From contig CAUJHS010000094.1 in NCBI GenBank assembly GCA_963204915.1, positions 1 through 64,000 on the forward strand: a DNA stretch of 64,000 nt. The letters run 5' to 3'. Shown one piece after another: positions 27,663-37,682 of the stretch. The first letter of the stretch is position 1, and every line of letters begins with the position of its first letter. The position numbers were made by a program, and so were the translations under genes. Below the pieces are notes generated by a model. It saw only the letters and a list, made by a program, of their open reading frames with translations. It made no database searches and had not been told where the DNA came from. The DNA comes from Planctomycetota bacterium. GTDB taxonomy: Bacteria; Planctomycetota; Planctomycetia; Pirellulales; Pirellulaceae.

Positions 27663-29369
27663 ATGATCGTGCGCATCGTTTTCACCGCCCTGTTCTTTTT
27701 CGTCGCGGCCTTTTTGTGGGCAGTTGAGTCAGGCGAAGCGGCATCTCCCCCAAACATTCTCGTGATCTTGGCCGATGATCTCGGTTTCGGCGATGTGCGG
27801 TGCTACAACCCCGAGCGCGGGAAGATTCCGACGCCCAACATGGACAAGCTGGCGTCGCAGGGGATGCGCTTCATCGACGGTCATTCGTCGTCGGGTGTCT
27901 GTTCGCCATCGCGCTATACCTTGCTCACCGGACGCTATCACTGGCGCACGAGGCTACAGAGCGGCATCGTCGGAGTATTTGGCGAACCGTTGATTGCACC
28001 GGACCGCATGACCATCGGCACGCTGGCGAAGCAGCAGGGTTATCGCACGGCTTGTATTGGCAAATGGCACCTGGGCTGGGATTGGCCGATCACAAAGCAG
28101 CAGCACGCCTTGCTCTCGCCCTCCAAACCGCTCGACGATGCAGCGAGCAAGGCCGACAAGAAAGCCGCCGCCGCGAGCGCTGTCGCCACCGAGCAGCACA
28201 TTGCCGCGTGGCGCGACATCTTCTCCAAGCCCATCGCCGGTGGCCCGAACACACGCGGCTTTGATCTCTATTTCGGCGCCGACGTTCCGAACTGGCCGCC
28301 GTTTTGCTTCATCGAAAATGACCGTACGCTCGGCATCCCCACCGAGTTTCTGCCCCGACATTTGATAGGAAATAATCAAGCCAGCAAACAAGGGCCCGCA
28401 CTGAAGGGTTGGAAGCTCGAGGGCATTTTGCCAGCGCTCGGCGACCATACGATCCAGTTCATCAATGAATCGGTGCAGCGAAAGGAACCTTTCCTCGTTT
28501 ACATGCCGCTCACTTCGCCGCACACACCACTCGCCGTGAACCCTGAGTGGAAGGACAAAAGCCATCTCAATCTTTATGCCGACTTTGTGATGGAGACAGA
28601 CGCCGTCGTCGGTCGGGTGCTCGATGCGTTAGAGAAGAGCGGTGTGGCGGACAACACATTCGTGATCTTCACCTCAGATAACGGGTGCGCTCCCTACATC
28701 GGCGTGAAAGACCTCGAACAGATGGGGCACTATCCGAGCGGTCCCTTGCGCGGCTATAAGGCGGACGCCTGGGAGGGCGGGCATCGCGTACCCTTCATCG
28801 TGCGCTGGCCCGGCGTGGTGAAGCCAGGCCGTGTGTGCAGCCAGCTCGTGCATCAATCCGACCTCCTCCGCACCCTTGCCGATGTTTTTGGGGTGCGGCT
28901 TCCGGACAATGCGGGCGAGGACAGCTTCAGCCTGATGCCGTTGCTCAAAGGCGAAGACAAACCCGTCCGTGAGAACGCGGTAAGCGCGTCCAATCGAGGC
29001 ACACCGGCAGTGCGTAGCGGTTCCTGGAAATACATCCCCGCCCCTGGCTCCGGCGGCTGGGGCGCTGGCGGCGATCAATCACAACCTGTGCAGCTCTACA
29101 ACCTCGCGGATGATCTCGACGAAAAGAAAAATCTCGCCGCTTCGATGCCGGAGAAGGTCGCCGAGATGAAAGCACTGCTGGAAAAGCTCATCGCCAATGG
29201 TCGCAGTACGCCGGGTGCAGCGCAGAAGAATGATGTCGCAGTGAAGCGCTACCCGGCCGAATCCGATAGGAAGCAGATGAAGAAGAAGAACGAAAATGCC
29301 TCCAAACAAACTCACCTTGAAACCTCCTCCCCCACCAAGACCGAGTCCCGAAAAGCCAAGAAGCAATGA
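27663..29369 (+). CDS. secreted sulfatase (formylglycine, Cys-type)
   Basis: A 568-residue exported sulfatase. A signal peptide (1-27) is followed by 'ADDLGFGD' with the metal-binding Asp pair (D38/D39) and the maturation motif CSPSR at 80-84, where Cys80 becomes formylglycine. 'ACIGKWHLGW' and 'FVIFTSDNG' supply further active-site residues. The C-terminus ends in a Lys-rich, low-complexity tail of about 50 residues. Arylsulfatase-A-like enzymes remove sulfate esters from glycans. It is the first gene of a cluster with two more sulfatases and an esterase; an anaerobic or aerobic maturation enzyme must be encoded elsewhere. Confidence 0.95.
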   Translation: MIVRIVFTALFFFVAAFLWAVESGEAASPPNILVILADDLGFGDVRCYNPERGKIPTPNMDKLASQGMRFIDGHSSSGVCSPSRYTLLTGRYHWRTRLQSGIVGVFGEPLIAPDRMTIGTLAKQQGYRTACIGKWHLGWDWPITKQQHALLSPSKPLDDAASKADKKAAAASAVATEQHIAAWRDIFSKPIAGGPNTRGFDLYFGADVPNWPPFCFIENDRTLGIPTEFLPRHLIGNNQASKQGPALKGWKLEGILPALGDHTIQFINESVQRKEPFLVYMPLTSPHTPLAVNPEWKDKSHLNLYADFVMETDAVVGRVLDALEKSGVADNTFVIFTSDNGCAPYIGVKDLEQMGHYPSGPLRGYKADAWEGGHRVPFIVRWPGVVKPGRVCSQLVHQSDLLRTLADVFGVRLPDNAGEDSFSLMPLLKGEDKPVRENAVSASNRGTPAVRSGSWKYIPAPGSGGWGAGGDQSQPVQLYNLADDLDEKKNLAASMPEKVAEMKALLEKLIANGRSTPGAAQKNDVAVKRYPAESDRKQMKKKNENASKQTHLETSSPTKTESRKAKKQ

Positions 29370-29399
29370 CCGGTCCCCAATCATCCATTCGATCATGCC

Positions 29400-30425
29400 A
29401 TGAATCGACACTCCTTAAACTCTCCTCGGATTAATCTGAAAGTCCTCGCCTTCGTCCTCGCGGCGAGCGGAGCCATCTTCGCTGAAGAGCCCTCGAAAAG
29501 CACCTACACTTGGGACAACGACCCCGAAGGCGTGCAGGTCTTTATTCTCGCCGGACAGTCAAACATGGTCGGTCACGGCAAGGCGGATGACGGCCACGGC
29601 GACGTGAAGGGAGCCATCGGCAGCTTGCGTTACCAGGTCGAACACGACCCTCGGAACTACGGTCATCTGGTGAACATGGATGGAACTTGGAAAACTCGCG
29701 ACGACGTCAAGGTCTGGTGGCGTGACAGCGAGATCAATGCCCCGCGCACGGTCATCAAGGGCAATCTCAAGATCGGTTATTCGCAAAACCGCAACCCGGG
29801 CTGGATCGGCCCGGAATATGGCTTCGGCTGGGTCCTTGGTGATCAACTTGAGCAGCCGGTCCTGATTATCAAGACCGCTTGGGGAGGGAAAAGTCTCAAC
29901 GTCGATTTTCGTCCGCCCAGCGCCGCGGCGGCCCGTGGAGGCGTGGTAGGGCCGTATTACACGGCCTTGATCGATTACACCCATGATTGTGTGAGCAACC
30001 TCGATACGGAATTTCCCGAGTGGAAGGGGAAGGGTTATCGCATCGCCGGCATCGGCTGGCACCAGGGATGGAACGACCGCGTTGATAAGAACTACTCGGC
30101 CAATTACGAAGCGAACCTCGTTGATTTGATCAAGGATCTGCGAGCCGAGTTTGGCAACCCTGAGCTGCCCGTGTCCATCACCACCACCAGCATGGCGCCG
30201 CCTCCGGAGCGCACTGCGGTCGAGTTGGCCCAGCTCGCCGTGGCGGACCCGAAGAAATATCCTGCCTTCCACGGGAACGTCCAAACCACCGACGCCCGCC
30301 CGTTTTGGCGAGATGCCTCGGTCTCTCCCAGCAACTTCGGCTACCATTGGAACCACAACGGCGAGAGTCAGTATCTCAACGGCAAGGCCATGGGCGAGAA
30401 GATGGCGGAGATGCTCGGCCGCTGA
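29400..30425 (+). CDS. sialate O-acetylesterase-like SGNH hydrolase
   Basis: A 341-residue secreted protein with a signal peptide (1-28). The SASA/DUF303 family block I is 'VFILAGQSNMVGHG' with the nucleophile Ser54; block V is probably 'GIGWHQGWND'. Family members remove acetyl groups from sialic acids or plant and algal polysaccharides. It sits 30 bases after one sulfatase and before another, so it probably helps strip decorations from the same sulfated, acetylated glycan. The exact acetylated sugar is not known. Confidence 0.88.
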   Translation: MNRHSLNSPRINLKVLAFVLAASGAIFAEEPSKSTYTWDNDPEGVQVFILAGQSNMVGHGKADDGHGDVKGAIGSLRYQVEHDPRNYGHLVNMDGTWKTRDDVKVWWRDSEINAPRTVIKGNLKIGYSQNRNPGWIGPEYGFGWVLGDQLEQPVLIIKTAWGGKSLNVDFRPPSAAAARGGVVGPYYTALIDYTHDCVSNLDTEFPEWKGKGYRIAGIGWHQGWNDRVDKNYSANYEANLVDLIKDLRAEFGNPELPVSITTTSMAPPPERTAVELAQLAVADPKKYPAFHGNVQTTDARPFWRDASVSPSNFGYHWNHNGESQYLNGKAMGEKMAEMLGR

Positions 30426-30606
30426 CGCCAGCCCTTGGGGTCCCATGCTGCGTTTTGGGCAACAACGATTCCGGAAACACAACCCTGAACGTCAACGTTT
30501 TCCTGTAAGCCATGAATCCGCCGGAACAGCAATCCACGATACAGACGAAAATGAACGATACAGACGAACCCCAAAAACAGAAATAACGAAAGAACCAGAA
30601 CTCGTC

Positions 30607-32154
30607 ATGACTCGCATTTTCACTTCTCTCGCGATCCTACCTCTGTTGCTTGCCCCGCTTGCTGAGTTGCACGCCGCGGAGACACGCAGACCGAACATTC
30701 TCTTCATTCTCACGGACGATCAGTCGCCCTTCGATCTCAAATTCTACAACCCGAAATCTACCCTCCATTCGCCGAACATTGACCGCCTTGCCGCCAGCGG
30801 CATGATCATCGACGCCGCGCATCACATGGGATCCTTCAGCGGCGCGGTCTGCACTCCTTCGCGGCACATGATCATGAGCGGCCGCACGGTCTGGCATCTG
30901 CCGATTGGCCCCGGTGCGGCGAGATGCCCTTCCAACCTCGAAAGAAACACCATCGGCGCCGTCTTCAACCGGGCCGGATACGCAACCATGCGTACCTGCA
31001 AACAGGGGAACAGCTATGCCGACGCGAACAAGCAGTTCAGCGTCGTCCACGACTCGACCAAGCGCGGCGGCGACGACGAATCCGGTAGCGCCTGGCATGC
31101 TGACCGCGTGCTCGATTACCTCGGCGAACGGAAGACGAACAAGGACGAGCGACCGTTCTTTATCTATTTCGGTCTCTCGCATCCCCACGACACGCGCGAC
31201 GGCAAGCCGGAACTGTTGGCGCATTATGGAGCCACCAACCACACCGACAAATCTTCCATCCCACCCGCCAACCCCAAGCAACCACTTCTGCCGCCGAACT
31301 GGCTGCCCGCCCATCCCTTCGACAATACCGACATGAACGTACGGGACGAGCAGGCGGTTAGCGGCGTATGGCGTCGCCGCGACGAGGCGACCATCCGTAA
31401 CGAGATCGGCCGCGAATACGCCTGCGCGGAAAACATCGACATCCAGATCGGCCGCGTTCTCAAACAACTGGAGGAAATGGGCGAACTCGAAAACACCTAC
31501 GTCTTCTACACCTCTGACCACGGCATCGCGATCGGCCGCCACGGCTTGCAGGGTAAACAGAACCTGTACGAGCACACTTGGCGTGTGCCGATGATTGTCA
31601 GTGGTCCCGGCATCAAACCTGGCGTGCGCGCCCCCGGCAACATCTACCTCGGCGACCTGCTCGCCACGTTCTGCGACCTCACCAGAGTCACACCGCCGGA
31701 AACCAACGAGGGAACCAGCTTCAAGCCCGTCCTTCTCGGCGAAAAGTCAGCCATCCGCGACACGCTTTACGGTGTTTACAATGGCGGCGACAAGCCGGGC
31801 ATGCGCAGCGTGAAACAGGGCTATTGGAAACTTATCGAATACGAATCCTCCATATCAGGTGTAAGCGAAACCCAACTCTTCAATCTGAAGGAAAATCCTC
31901 ACGAATTCATCGAAGAACACCATGACCCAAAAGTCACCGGCCTCACGCGCGAAACACCTACGAAGAACCAAACCAACCTCGCCAACGACCCGCAATACGC
32001 CGCCAAACTCGCCGAAATGCGTGCGATACTCCTTTCCGAAATGCGCCGCCTCAACGACCCATGGCGATTTTCTCACCAACCCGATGACGGTCTAACGCCT
32101 CCAAAGACCAACAAGTCCCGAGAGAAGAAACAAACAAAGAAGAGCAGCCCTTAA
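30607..32154 (+). CDS. secreted sulfatase (formylglycine, Cys-type)
   Basis: A 515-residue exported sulfatase. Signal peptide 1-23, metal Asp pair in 'LTDDQS' (37/38), maturation motif CTPSR at 82-86, and 'YTSDHGIAIGRHGLQGKQNL' in the C-terminal half, a pattern seen in heparan-N-sulfatase-like and related families. It ends with a basic tail. The ATG at 30607 starts the signal peptide; the open frame upstream overlaps the esterase gene and is ignored. It lies 13 bases before the next sulfatase and should be cotranscribed with it. Confidence 0.93.
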   Translation: MTRIFTSLAILPLLLAPLAELHAAETRRPNILFILTDDQSPFDLKFYNPKSTLHSPNIDRLAASGMIIDAAHHMGSFSGAVCTPSRHMIMSGRTVWHLPIGPGAARCPSNLERNTIGAVFNRAGYATMRTCKQGNSYADANKQFSVVHDSTKRGGDDESGSAWHADRVLDYLGERKTNKDERPFFIYFGLSHPHDTRDGKPELLAHYGATNHTDKSSIPPANPKQPLLPPNWLPAHPFDNTDMNVRDEQAVSGVWRRRDEATIRNEIGREYACAENIDIQIGRVLKQLEEMGELENTYVFYTSDHGIAIGRHGLQGKQNLYEHTWRVPMIVSGPGIKPGVRAPGNIYLGDLLATFCDLTRVTPPETNEGTSFKPVLLGEKSAIRDTLYGVYNGGDKPGMRSVKQGYWKLIEYESSISGVSETQLFNLKENPHEFIEEHHDPKVTGLTRETPTKNQTNLANDPQYAAKLAEMRAILLSEMRRLNDPWRFSHQPDDGLTPPKTNKSREKKQTKKSSP

Positions 32155-32167
32155 GTTCGCATATCAT

Positions 32168-33568
32168 ATGTCTAACTTATTAACATCAATCACCTTGCTT
32201 CTCGCATGCGCCCTGCCTCTCGCCGCAGCGGAAAGGCCTAACATCATTTTCGTGCTCTTCGACGATCTGGGCTACGGCCAACCGAAGAGTTATCGCGAAG
32301 GCGCCGAGTTCAAGACGCCGAACCTCGACCGACTCGCACAAGAAGGGATGCGCTTCACGGACGCTCACTCAGCGGCATCCGTTTGTACGCCGACGCGCTA
32401 TGGCGTGCTTACCGGACGATATCCGTCGCGCATCGGGCAATACGGCGTGCTCACGACTTATTCGCCGCCCATCATTCCGAAGACGCGCCTCACGGTCGCC
32501 TCGTTGCTCAAACAAAACGGCTACGACACCGCGTGCATCGGTAAATGGCATCTCGGCATGGACTGGGACGGTCAGCCGGGAAATGAAAAGACCATTCCCG
32601 TCGGCACGCAGCTCGTGACGAGTCCCAATGCCGCCGGCTTCGATTACTTCTACGGCTTCACCCACGCGCGAAACATCGGCACGGTCATCGAGCAGGACAA
32701 GGTGGTCGCGAACGCCGAGGAGGTGGAAACCCAGCCGCTTCTTGCGAAGAAGACCGTGGAGTACCTCGATGATCCCGTGCGGAAGCAAAGGCCCTTCTTC
32801 CTCTATCTGCCGTTATGCCCACCGCACACGCCGATTGTCCCCGCGGCGGAGTTCGTTGGCAAAAGCGCAATCCGAGGCAAAGAGGGCCAATACGCCGACT
32901 GGCTTTATCAAGGCGACTGGGTGCTCGGCCAGGTGCTCGCAGCGATTGAACGGAACAAGCTCGCCGACAACACGCTCATCATGGTCAGCAGCGACAACGG
33001 CGCTGCAGGTCGCCCGTATGCGCCGTTGCGCGGAGCGAAGGCGAGCATCTACGAAGGGGGCCATCGGGCGCCGTTTTTCGCCCGCTGGCCTGGCAAGACC
33101 AAAGCCGGCTCGGTGTGCGAAGACACCATCTGCCTCACCGACCTCATGGCAACCTGCGCGGAAATCATCGGCGTGAAACTTCCCGACAATGCCAGCGAAG
33201 ACGGTGTTAGCATCCTGCCCGACCTTCTCGGAACCGCGAAGGGACCGGTTCGGGAGGCAACCCTTCATCAAGCACCCAGCCGCGACCTCGCCATTCGCCA
33301 AGGCCCGTGGAAGCTCATCTTCCTCAAGAAAGGCGGGCACGAACTCTACAACCTGCAAACCGACCTGAGCGAAAAGAACAATGTCGCCGAGGCGAACCCG
33401 GAGGTCGTCGAACGCCTCGCTACGCTGATCAAAAAATACATCAGCGAAGGTCGCAGCACCGTCGGAGCCCCACAGAAAAACGACGCCGCCCTATCCGTGG
33501 ACCAATCTTCCGGTAGTAACAAAAGAAAAAAGAATCAGGGCGGGAATGCAAAGCAGGAGTCGCGATGA
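32168..33568 (+). CDS. secreted sulfatase (formylglycine, Cys-type)
   Basis: A 466-residue exported sulfatase. Signal peptide 1-21, 'LFDDLGYGQ' with the Asp pair at 32/33, maturation motif CTPTR at 73-77, 'ACIGKWHLGMDW' and 'MVSSDNGA'. The C-terminal 'GRSTVGAPQKND' closely matches 'GRSTPGAAQKND' in the sulfatase at 27663, so the two are likely paralogues. Its last codons overlap the next gene by ATGA, indicating translational coupling. Substrate unknown. Confidence 0.95.
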   Translation: MSNLLTSITLLLACALPLAAAERPNIIFVLFDDLGYGQPKSYREGAEFKTPNLDRLAQEGMRFTDAHSAASVCTPTRYGVLTGRYPSRIGQYGVLTTYSPPIIPKTRLTVASLLKQNGYDTACIGKWHLGMDWDGQPGNEKTIPVGTQLVTSPNAAGFDYFYGFTHARNIGTVIEQDKVVANAEEVETQPLLAKKTVEYLDDPVRKQRPFFLYLPLCPPHTPIVPAAEFVGKSAIRGKEGQYADWLYQGDWVLGQVLAAIERNKLADNTLIMVSSDNGAAGRPYAPLRGAKASIYEGGHRAPFFARWPGKTKAGSVCEDTICLTDLMATCAEIIGVKLPDNASEDGVSILPDLLGTAKGPVREATLHQAPSRDLAIRQGPWKLIFLKKGGHELYNLQTDLSEKNNVAEANPEVVERLATLIKKYISEGRSTVGAPQKNDAALSVDQSSGSNKRKKNQGGNAKQESR

Positions 33569-36021
33569 ACAACCCTACGAAATGCCAGATGACGCCAATC
33601 ACCACCAAGTTCTTGCGAAGTATGAAGACCCCATTCGTCTGCGCGGCGCTCTCCGCGTTCGCTTGCTCCGCGCTTGCGGCGGGCGGCGAAAAGCTCGCGA
33701 TGCCCGACTTCACCAAGGGCGACACCATCCCGACGAACGCGAAACACGACTGGAATCTTGGCCCAACCGGGCTGCGTGGATGGATGTTCTGCGACAAGCT
33801 CGTGACCACCGATGCACGGCAAATCGCCGTCACCGCAGTCGACCAAGGTTCGCCTGCGCATGGCGTAATTGAAGTTGGCGACGTGCTGCTTGGCGCGGCC
33901 GGGAAACCGTTCTCGTTCGACCCACGGACCGAACTTGGCCGCGCCATCACTGCCGCCGAGACGGAGGCTGGAGGCGGCAAGCTCGTGCTCACTCGCTGGC
34001 GCGCGGGGCAGACAAGTGAGGTTATGGTGACGTTGCCCGTGCTGGGCACGTTCAGCAAGACCGCGCCCTTCGATTGCCCCAAGTCAAAACGCATTCTTGA
34101 GCAAGGCCTCAAGACACTCGCCGAGCGCGTATCGCAACCAGGCTACGGAAAACAAACCGACAGCATTCCGCGCTCGCTCAACGCACTAGCGCTACTGGCC
34201 GGCGGCGACCCGGCGCATCTGCCTCTTGTGAAACGCGAGGCACAGTGGGCGGCAGAATTTTCCACGAAAGGTTACAGCACTTGGTATTACGGTTACGTGA
34301 TGATGGTGCTCTCCGAATACATCATGGCCACGGGCGACGAGTCCGTGTTGCCAGGTTTGCGCAGGCTGGCGCTCGAAGCTGCGAAGGGGCAGAGCGCGGT
34401 CGGATCGTGGGGGCACAAGTTCGCGCTACCGGACGGGCGACTAAGCGGCTACGGCATGATGAACGCGCCAGGCCTGCCGCTTACGATCGGCCTCGTCATG
34501 GCCCGCGATGCAGGCGTGAAAGACCCGGAAGTGGCGAAAGCCATTGAACTCAGCGCGCGGCTCATGCGTTTCTATATCGGTAAAGGTGCCGTGCCCTATG
34601 GCGACCATCCCGCCTGGACCGAGACGCACGAGGACAACGGCAAATGCGGTATGGCCGCGGTGCTGTTCCAGCGGCTCGGCGAGGCGAAAGGCGCGGAGTT
34701 CTTCACACGCATGGCGATGGCCTCGCACGGCAACGAGCGTGACGGAGGGCACACGGGAAATTTTTTTAACATCACGTGGTCGCTGCCCGCCATCGGCCAG
34801 GCCGGCCCACACGCAACCGGGGCGTGGATACATGAATTCGGCACGTGGTATCACGACTTGGCGCGGCGCTGGGATGGCGTCTTCCCGCATCAAGGCCCGC
34901 CGCAGCCGGACCACGACAGCTACCAAGGTTGGGATGCCACCGGCGCCTACCTCATCGGCTACGCACTGCCATTGAAAAAGATCGTTCTTACGGGAAAGAA
35001 ACCTGGTGTGGCGCCGCAGCTCAACCCCATAACCGCACAGAATCTCATTGCCGACGGGCGCGGCTGGACGAACAAGGACCGCAAGAGCGCTTATCAAAAG
35101 CTTACCGAGGCTGAATTGCTTACGCGCCTTGGCTCCTGGTCGCCCATCGTGCGCGAGCGGGCTGCCGCTGAATTCGCCGCGCGCAAACCCGCGCCTGTTG
35201 ACGCCATCATCTCGCTCCTTGATTCCCCGTCGCTCGACGCACGCCTTGGCGCGTGCCAAGCGCTGGAGGAACTCAAAGGAGCCGCCGCGCCCGCCGTGCC
35301 GCAACTTCGCAAAACACTCCAGCATTCCGACCTTTGGCTGCGGGTAAAAGCCGCCGATGCGCTCGCCGCGATTGGAAAACCCGCGCTGCCCGCCTTACCC
35401 GACATCCTCGACCGAATCGCTCGCGACCCCGAAAACGACGATCCACGCGCGATGGAACAGCGTTATCTCTGCAGCGCGGTGTTTGGTAAGATGCTCACCG
35501 ACGCTCAAAAGCTCGAAGGCGTGGACCGGGAAAAACTTCGCGCCGCCATCGCGCGCGGCCTGCAGAATCAAGACGGCCACGCTCGCAGCAAAGTAAGCGA
35601 GATCTACCAGCGGCTAACCTTCGACGAAATCAAACCGCTGCTTCCGGCCATTCGCGATGCTATTGAAAAGCCCGCGCCCAGCGGCGAGATGTTCGCCGAT
35701 GGCGTCCGCCTCAACGGCCTCAAACTCCTCGCCGCGCACCACGTTGAGGAAGGAATTATGGCCTGTGCGGACTACCTCCGCACGCAAAACCCGTGGGACA
35801 GCCAGGATCGCACGCCGAAGATTTTGGAGCAGCTGCTCAAATACGGCGTTCACGCGCAGACCGTCATTCCGAAGCTGCGAGAAACGGCCGATTACTTCGA
35901 GCAGCGAGAGCCCGATTTCCCAAGACAACTGAGTCTCAAAAAGGCCGCAGCCGTGCGAGAAGCCATCGACAAAATCCAAGCCTCCACCGAAAGGCCGAAG
36001 CTGACGCACATTAGACCATGA
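33565..36021 (+). CDS. DUF6288-type protein with PDZ-like and HEAT-like parts
   Basis: An 818-residue secreted protein. A signal-like segment lies at about 20-40, then a PDZ-like stretch (about 60-155, 'SPAHGVIEVGDVLLGAAGKP'), a large alpha-helical toroid-like region with 'HEDNGKCGMAAVLFQRLGE' and 'GGHTGNFFN', and a C-terminal set of HEAT-like repeats (about 525-640). This arrangement matches the DUF6288 family often found with sulfatases in planctomycetes. The helical core resembles alpha/alpha-barrel glycan enzymes, which suggests but does not prove a glycan role. It overlaps the preceding sulfatase by four bases. Confidence 0.8.
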   Translation: MNNPTKCQMTPITTKFLRSMKTPFVCAALSAFACSALAAGGEKLAMPDFTKGDTIPTNAKHDWNLGPTGLRGWMFCDKLVTTDARQIAVTAVDQGSPAHGVIEVGDVLLGAAGKPFSFDPRTELGRAITAAETEAGGGKLVLTRWRAGQTSEVMVTLPVLGTFSKTAPFDCPKSKRILEQGLKTLAERVSQPGYGKQTDSIPRSLNALALLAGGDPAHLPLVKREAQWAAEFSTKGYSTWYYGYVMMVLSEYIMATGDESVLPGLRRLALEAAKGQSAVGSWGHKFALPDGRLSGYGMMNAPGLPLTIGLVMARDAGVKDPEVAKAIELSARLMRFYIGKGAVPYGDHPAWTETHEDNGKCGMAAVLFQRLGEAKGAEFFTRMAMASHGNERDGGHTGNFFNITWSLPAIGQAGPHATGAWIHEFGTWYHDLARRWDGVFPHQGPPQPDHDSYQGWDATGAYLIGYALPLKKIVLTGKKPGVAPQLNPITAQNLIADGRGWTNKDRKSAYQKLTEAELLTRLGSWSPIVRERAAAEFAARKPAPVDAIISLLDSPSLDARLGACQALEELKGAAAPAVPQLRKTLQHSDLWLRVKAADALAAIGKPALPALPDILDRIARDPENDDPRAMEQRYLCSAVFGKMLTDAQKLEGVDREKLRAAIARGLQNQDGHARSKVSEIYQRLTFDEIKPLLPAIRDAIEKPAPSGEMFADGVRLNGLKLLAAHHVEEGIMACADYLRTQNPWDSQDRTPKILEQLLKYGVHAQTVIPKLRETADYFEQREPDFPRQLSLKKAAAVREAIDKIQASTERPKLTHIRP

Positions 36022-36117
36022 CCTGAGTCCAGCTTTAAAATTCCTCCTCCGCCGATGTACCTATTCCACCTCCGGCAAGGCTAACGGCGTAAAGAGTTAA
36101 GTACATACTTTCGAACT

Positions 36118-36410
36118 ATGAAACTCCTCGCTGCCATCCTCGTAACTATTGCTTCCGCATTTTGTCTGCCGCTTCACTCGGCGGAGGCAAAGCCAAACAT
36201 CGTGTTTCTCTTGGCGGATGATCTCGGCGGAGCCGATGTGCATTGCTATGGGCATCCCTACTCCAAAACGCCGAGGATTGACAAACTTGCCGGCGAAGGC
36301 ACGCGTTTCATGCAGTTCTATGCCACGGGCGCTACCAGCTACCCGGCTCGCACGGGGTTGATGACGTCGAAGTTCTCGGCGACCCATCCCACCTATCCTG
36401 CGAACGGTGG
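36118..36410 (+). pseudogene. sulfatase, truncated by an IS21 fragment
   Basis: The first ~97 codons encode a normal sulfatase start: signal peptide 1-22, 'LLADDLGGAD' and 'YATGATSYPARTGLM'. The maturation motif here is S-Y-P-A-R (Ser74) where relatives of this group have Cys. The homology stops after 'THPTYPANGG' and the frame continues antisense through an IS21-type transposase to a stop at 36516. More than three quarters of the enzyme is gone. The cut is at the downstream end of the glycan cluster. Confidence 0.85.
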
Positions 36411-36529
36411 TGTCGCGCTACCGTCCCCCGATCAATTCCCAGCTCACCTGTCATCCGTCGCTGGGACCAATGCGTTGCTAATAACTGCTGTATCGCCTGA
36501 ACAATCGCCATCTTGAGAATGTGCGCCAT
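36408..36529 (-). pseudogene. IS21-family IstA N-terminal fragment
   Basis: From ATG 36529 the minus strand reads 'MAHILKMAIVQAIQQLLATH' and 'WSQRRMTGELGIDRGTVAR', the helix-turn-helix start of IS21 transposases (IstA). It ends at the junction with the truncated sulfatase. The sequence to its right (36540-36600) may be the outer end of the element. Confidence 0.75.
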
Positions 36530-36740
36530 GCGCGGCCTCCATTAACAGAACAAGTGTTGATGAAATCCAGCCGCGCAAAACGCTCCCTTCAAAATGGCTG
36601 CTTTTCAATTCGCCCCCACTGGCCGTTCCTGCCCTCTCGATGACACAAGATCCGATGCTTGGGGGGAAACATTGATCGGCTCAAGAGATTTGCGTGACGA
36701 ACACGGTCAATCGTTGGCGATTGTGCATTTGTCGAACCGT

Positions 36741-37565
36741 TTAGGCGGCGCCCGTTGTCGGCTGCCAAATCAGGATTTCCCCTTTGCCGGTAACCGCCAT
36801 GTCGCCCGCGTGAACGCCGTAGACGCCTTCGGCCGTCGTAAAGGGCAGTCGCACGCCCAAGTGCTTCATTTGCACGGCGTAAAGATTGATGAACGTCGGC
36901 GTCATATCGGCTGAATGCACGAACGTGGGCATCAGGGGGAGCGGCTTCATCGAAATTATGACGCCGCGGTTCATCCACGCGCCGGTGCGAAGCTCAGCGC
37001 CGCTTAAAAGGATGATGGTGCCGCCTTTCATTTGCAGGCCGGTAAAGTCCTTGGCTGGTCCGCCCAGGACGATGGTGCCCCGCCGCATGCGCATGCCGAC
37101 TTCCAGGCCCGCCGAGCCATCGACGATAATCGTACCGTTGCGCATGCCGGACATAGAACCGCGGTAGGCGGCCCCGATCTGCCCGCCCGCGTTGCCGTGG
37201 ACGTGGATGAAACCGTTCTTCATTTCGGCGCCAAGCCAGTCGCCCGCATCGCCATGCACTTCAATGCGGCCGCCGGTCATGTACGCGCCCAGGTGCATGC
37301 CCGCCGTACCGTGCACGGTAATACTGCCTTTGGACATCCGCCGTCCAATCCAGCGCACCTTGTGCATGGCGCCGTGCAGCACCAGGTCTTCGCTGCGCTC
37401 GCCTTCCACGTCAAAGAACTCGCCCAGCGGCAGTTGCCGCTTGCCGTGGTAGACCGTCAGACCACGAATATCGGAGTTCGACAAGCCGGCGAAGGTGTCG
37501 GGCGAAATCACCTCGGCTTCCAAGGGAACCGTAGGTTGCCGTTTGAGATGTAAGGCGATGGTCAT
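36741..37565 (-). CDS. fhcC: formylmethanofuran dehydrogenase subunit C
   Basis: A 274-residue subunit with the glutamate-synthase-alpha-like right-handed beta-helix of FwdC/FhcC, visible as repeated G-x-x-G-x-x-M/G-x-x-G units ('GMHLGAYMTGGRIEVHGDAG', 'GAEMKNGFIHVHGNAGGQIG'). It starts at ATG 37565; the frame is open upstream but without homology. FhcC is a structural partner of the FhcA amidohydrolase and FhcB redox subunit in the tetrahydromethanopterin C1 pathway. It is the last gene of the cluster. The fhcD gene, which usually sits between fhcA and fhcC, is absent; 265 bases with an inverted repeat lie there. Confidence 0.93.
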   Translation of the reverse strand: MTIALHLKRQPTVPLEAEVISPDTFAGLSNSDIRGLTVYHGKRQLPLGEFFDVEGERSEDLVLHGAMHKVRWIGRRMSKGSITVHGTAGMHLGAYMTGGRIEVHGDAGDWLGAEMKNGFIHVHGNAGGQIGAAYRGSMSGMRNGTIIVDGSAGLEVGMRMRRGTIVLGGPAKDFTGLQMKGGTIILLSGAELRTGAWMNRGVIISMKPLPLMPTFVHSADMTPTFINLYAVQMKHLGVRLPFTTAEGVYGVHAGDMAVTGKGEILIWQPTTGAA

Positions 37566-37682
37566 GGTGTCGGGGCGATTGCAAACTCTCAGGTGTTGGC
37601 TGCCGGCGCCGTCGATTGACGTGGCACAGCATGACGAACCCCGCGCGGGATATTGTTCTGTCTGGTGACGCGACCGGCGTTT

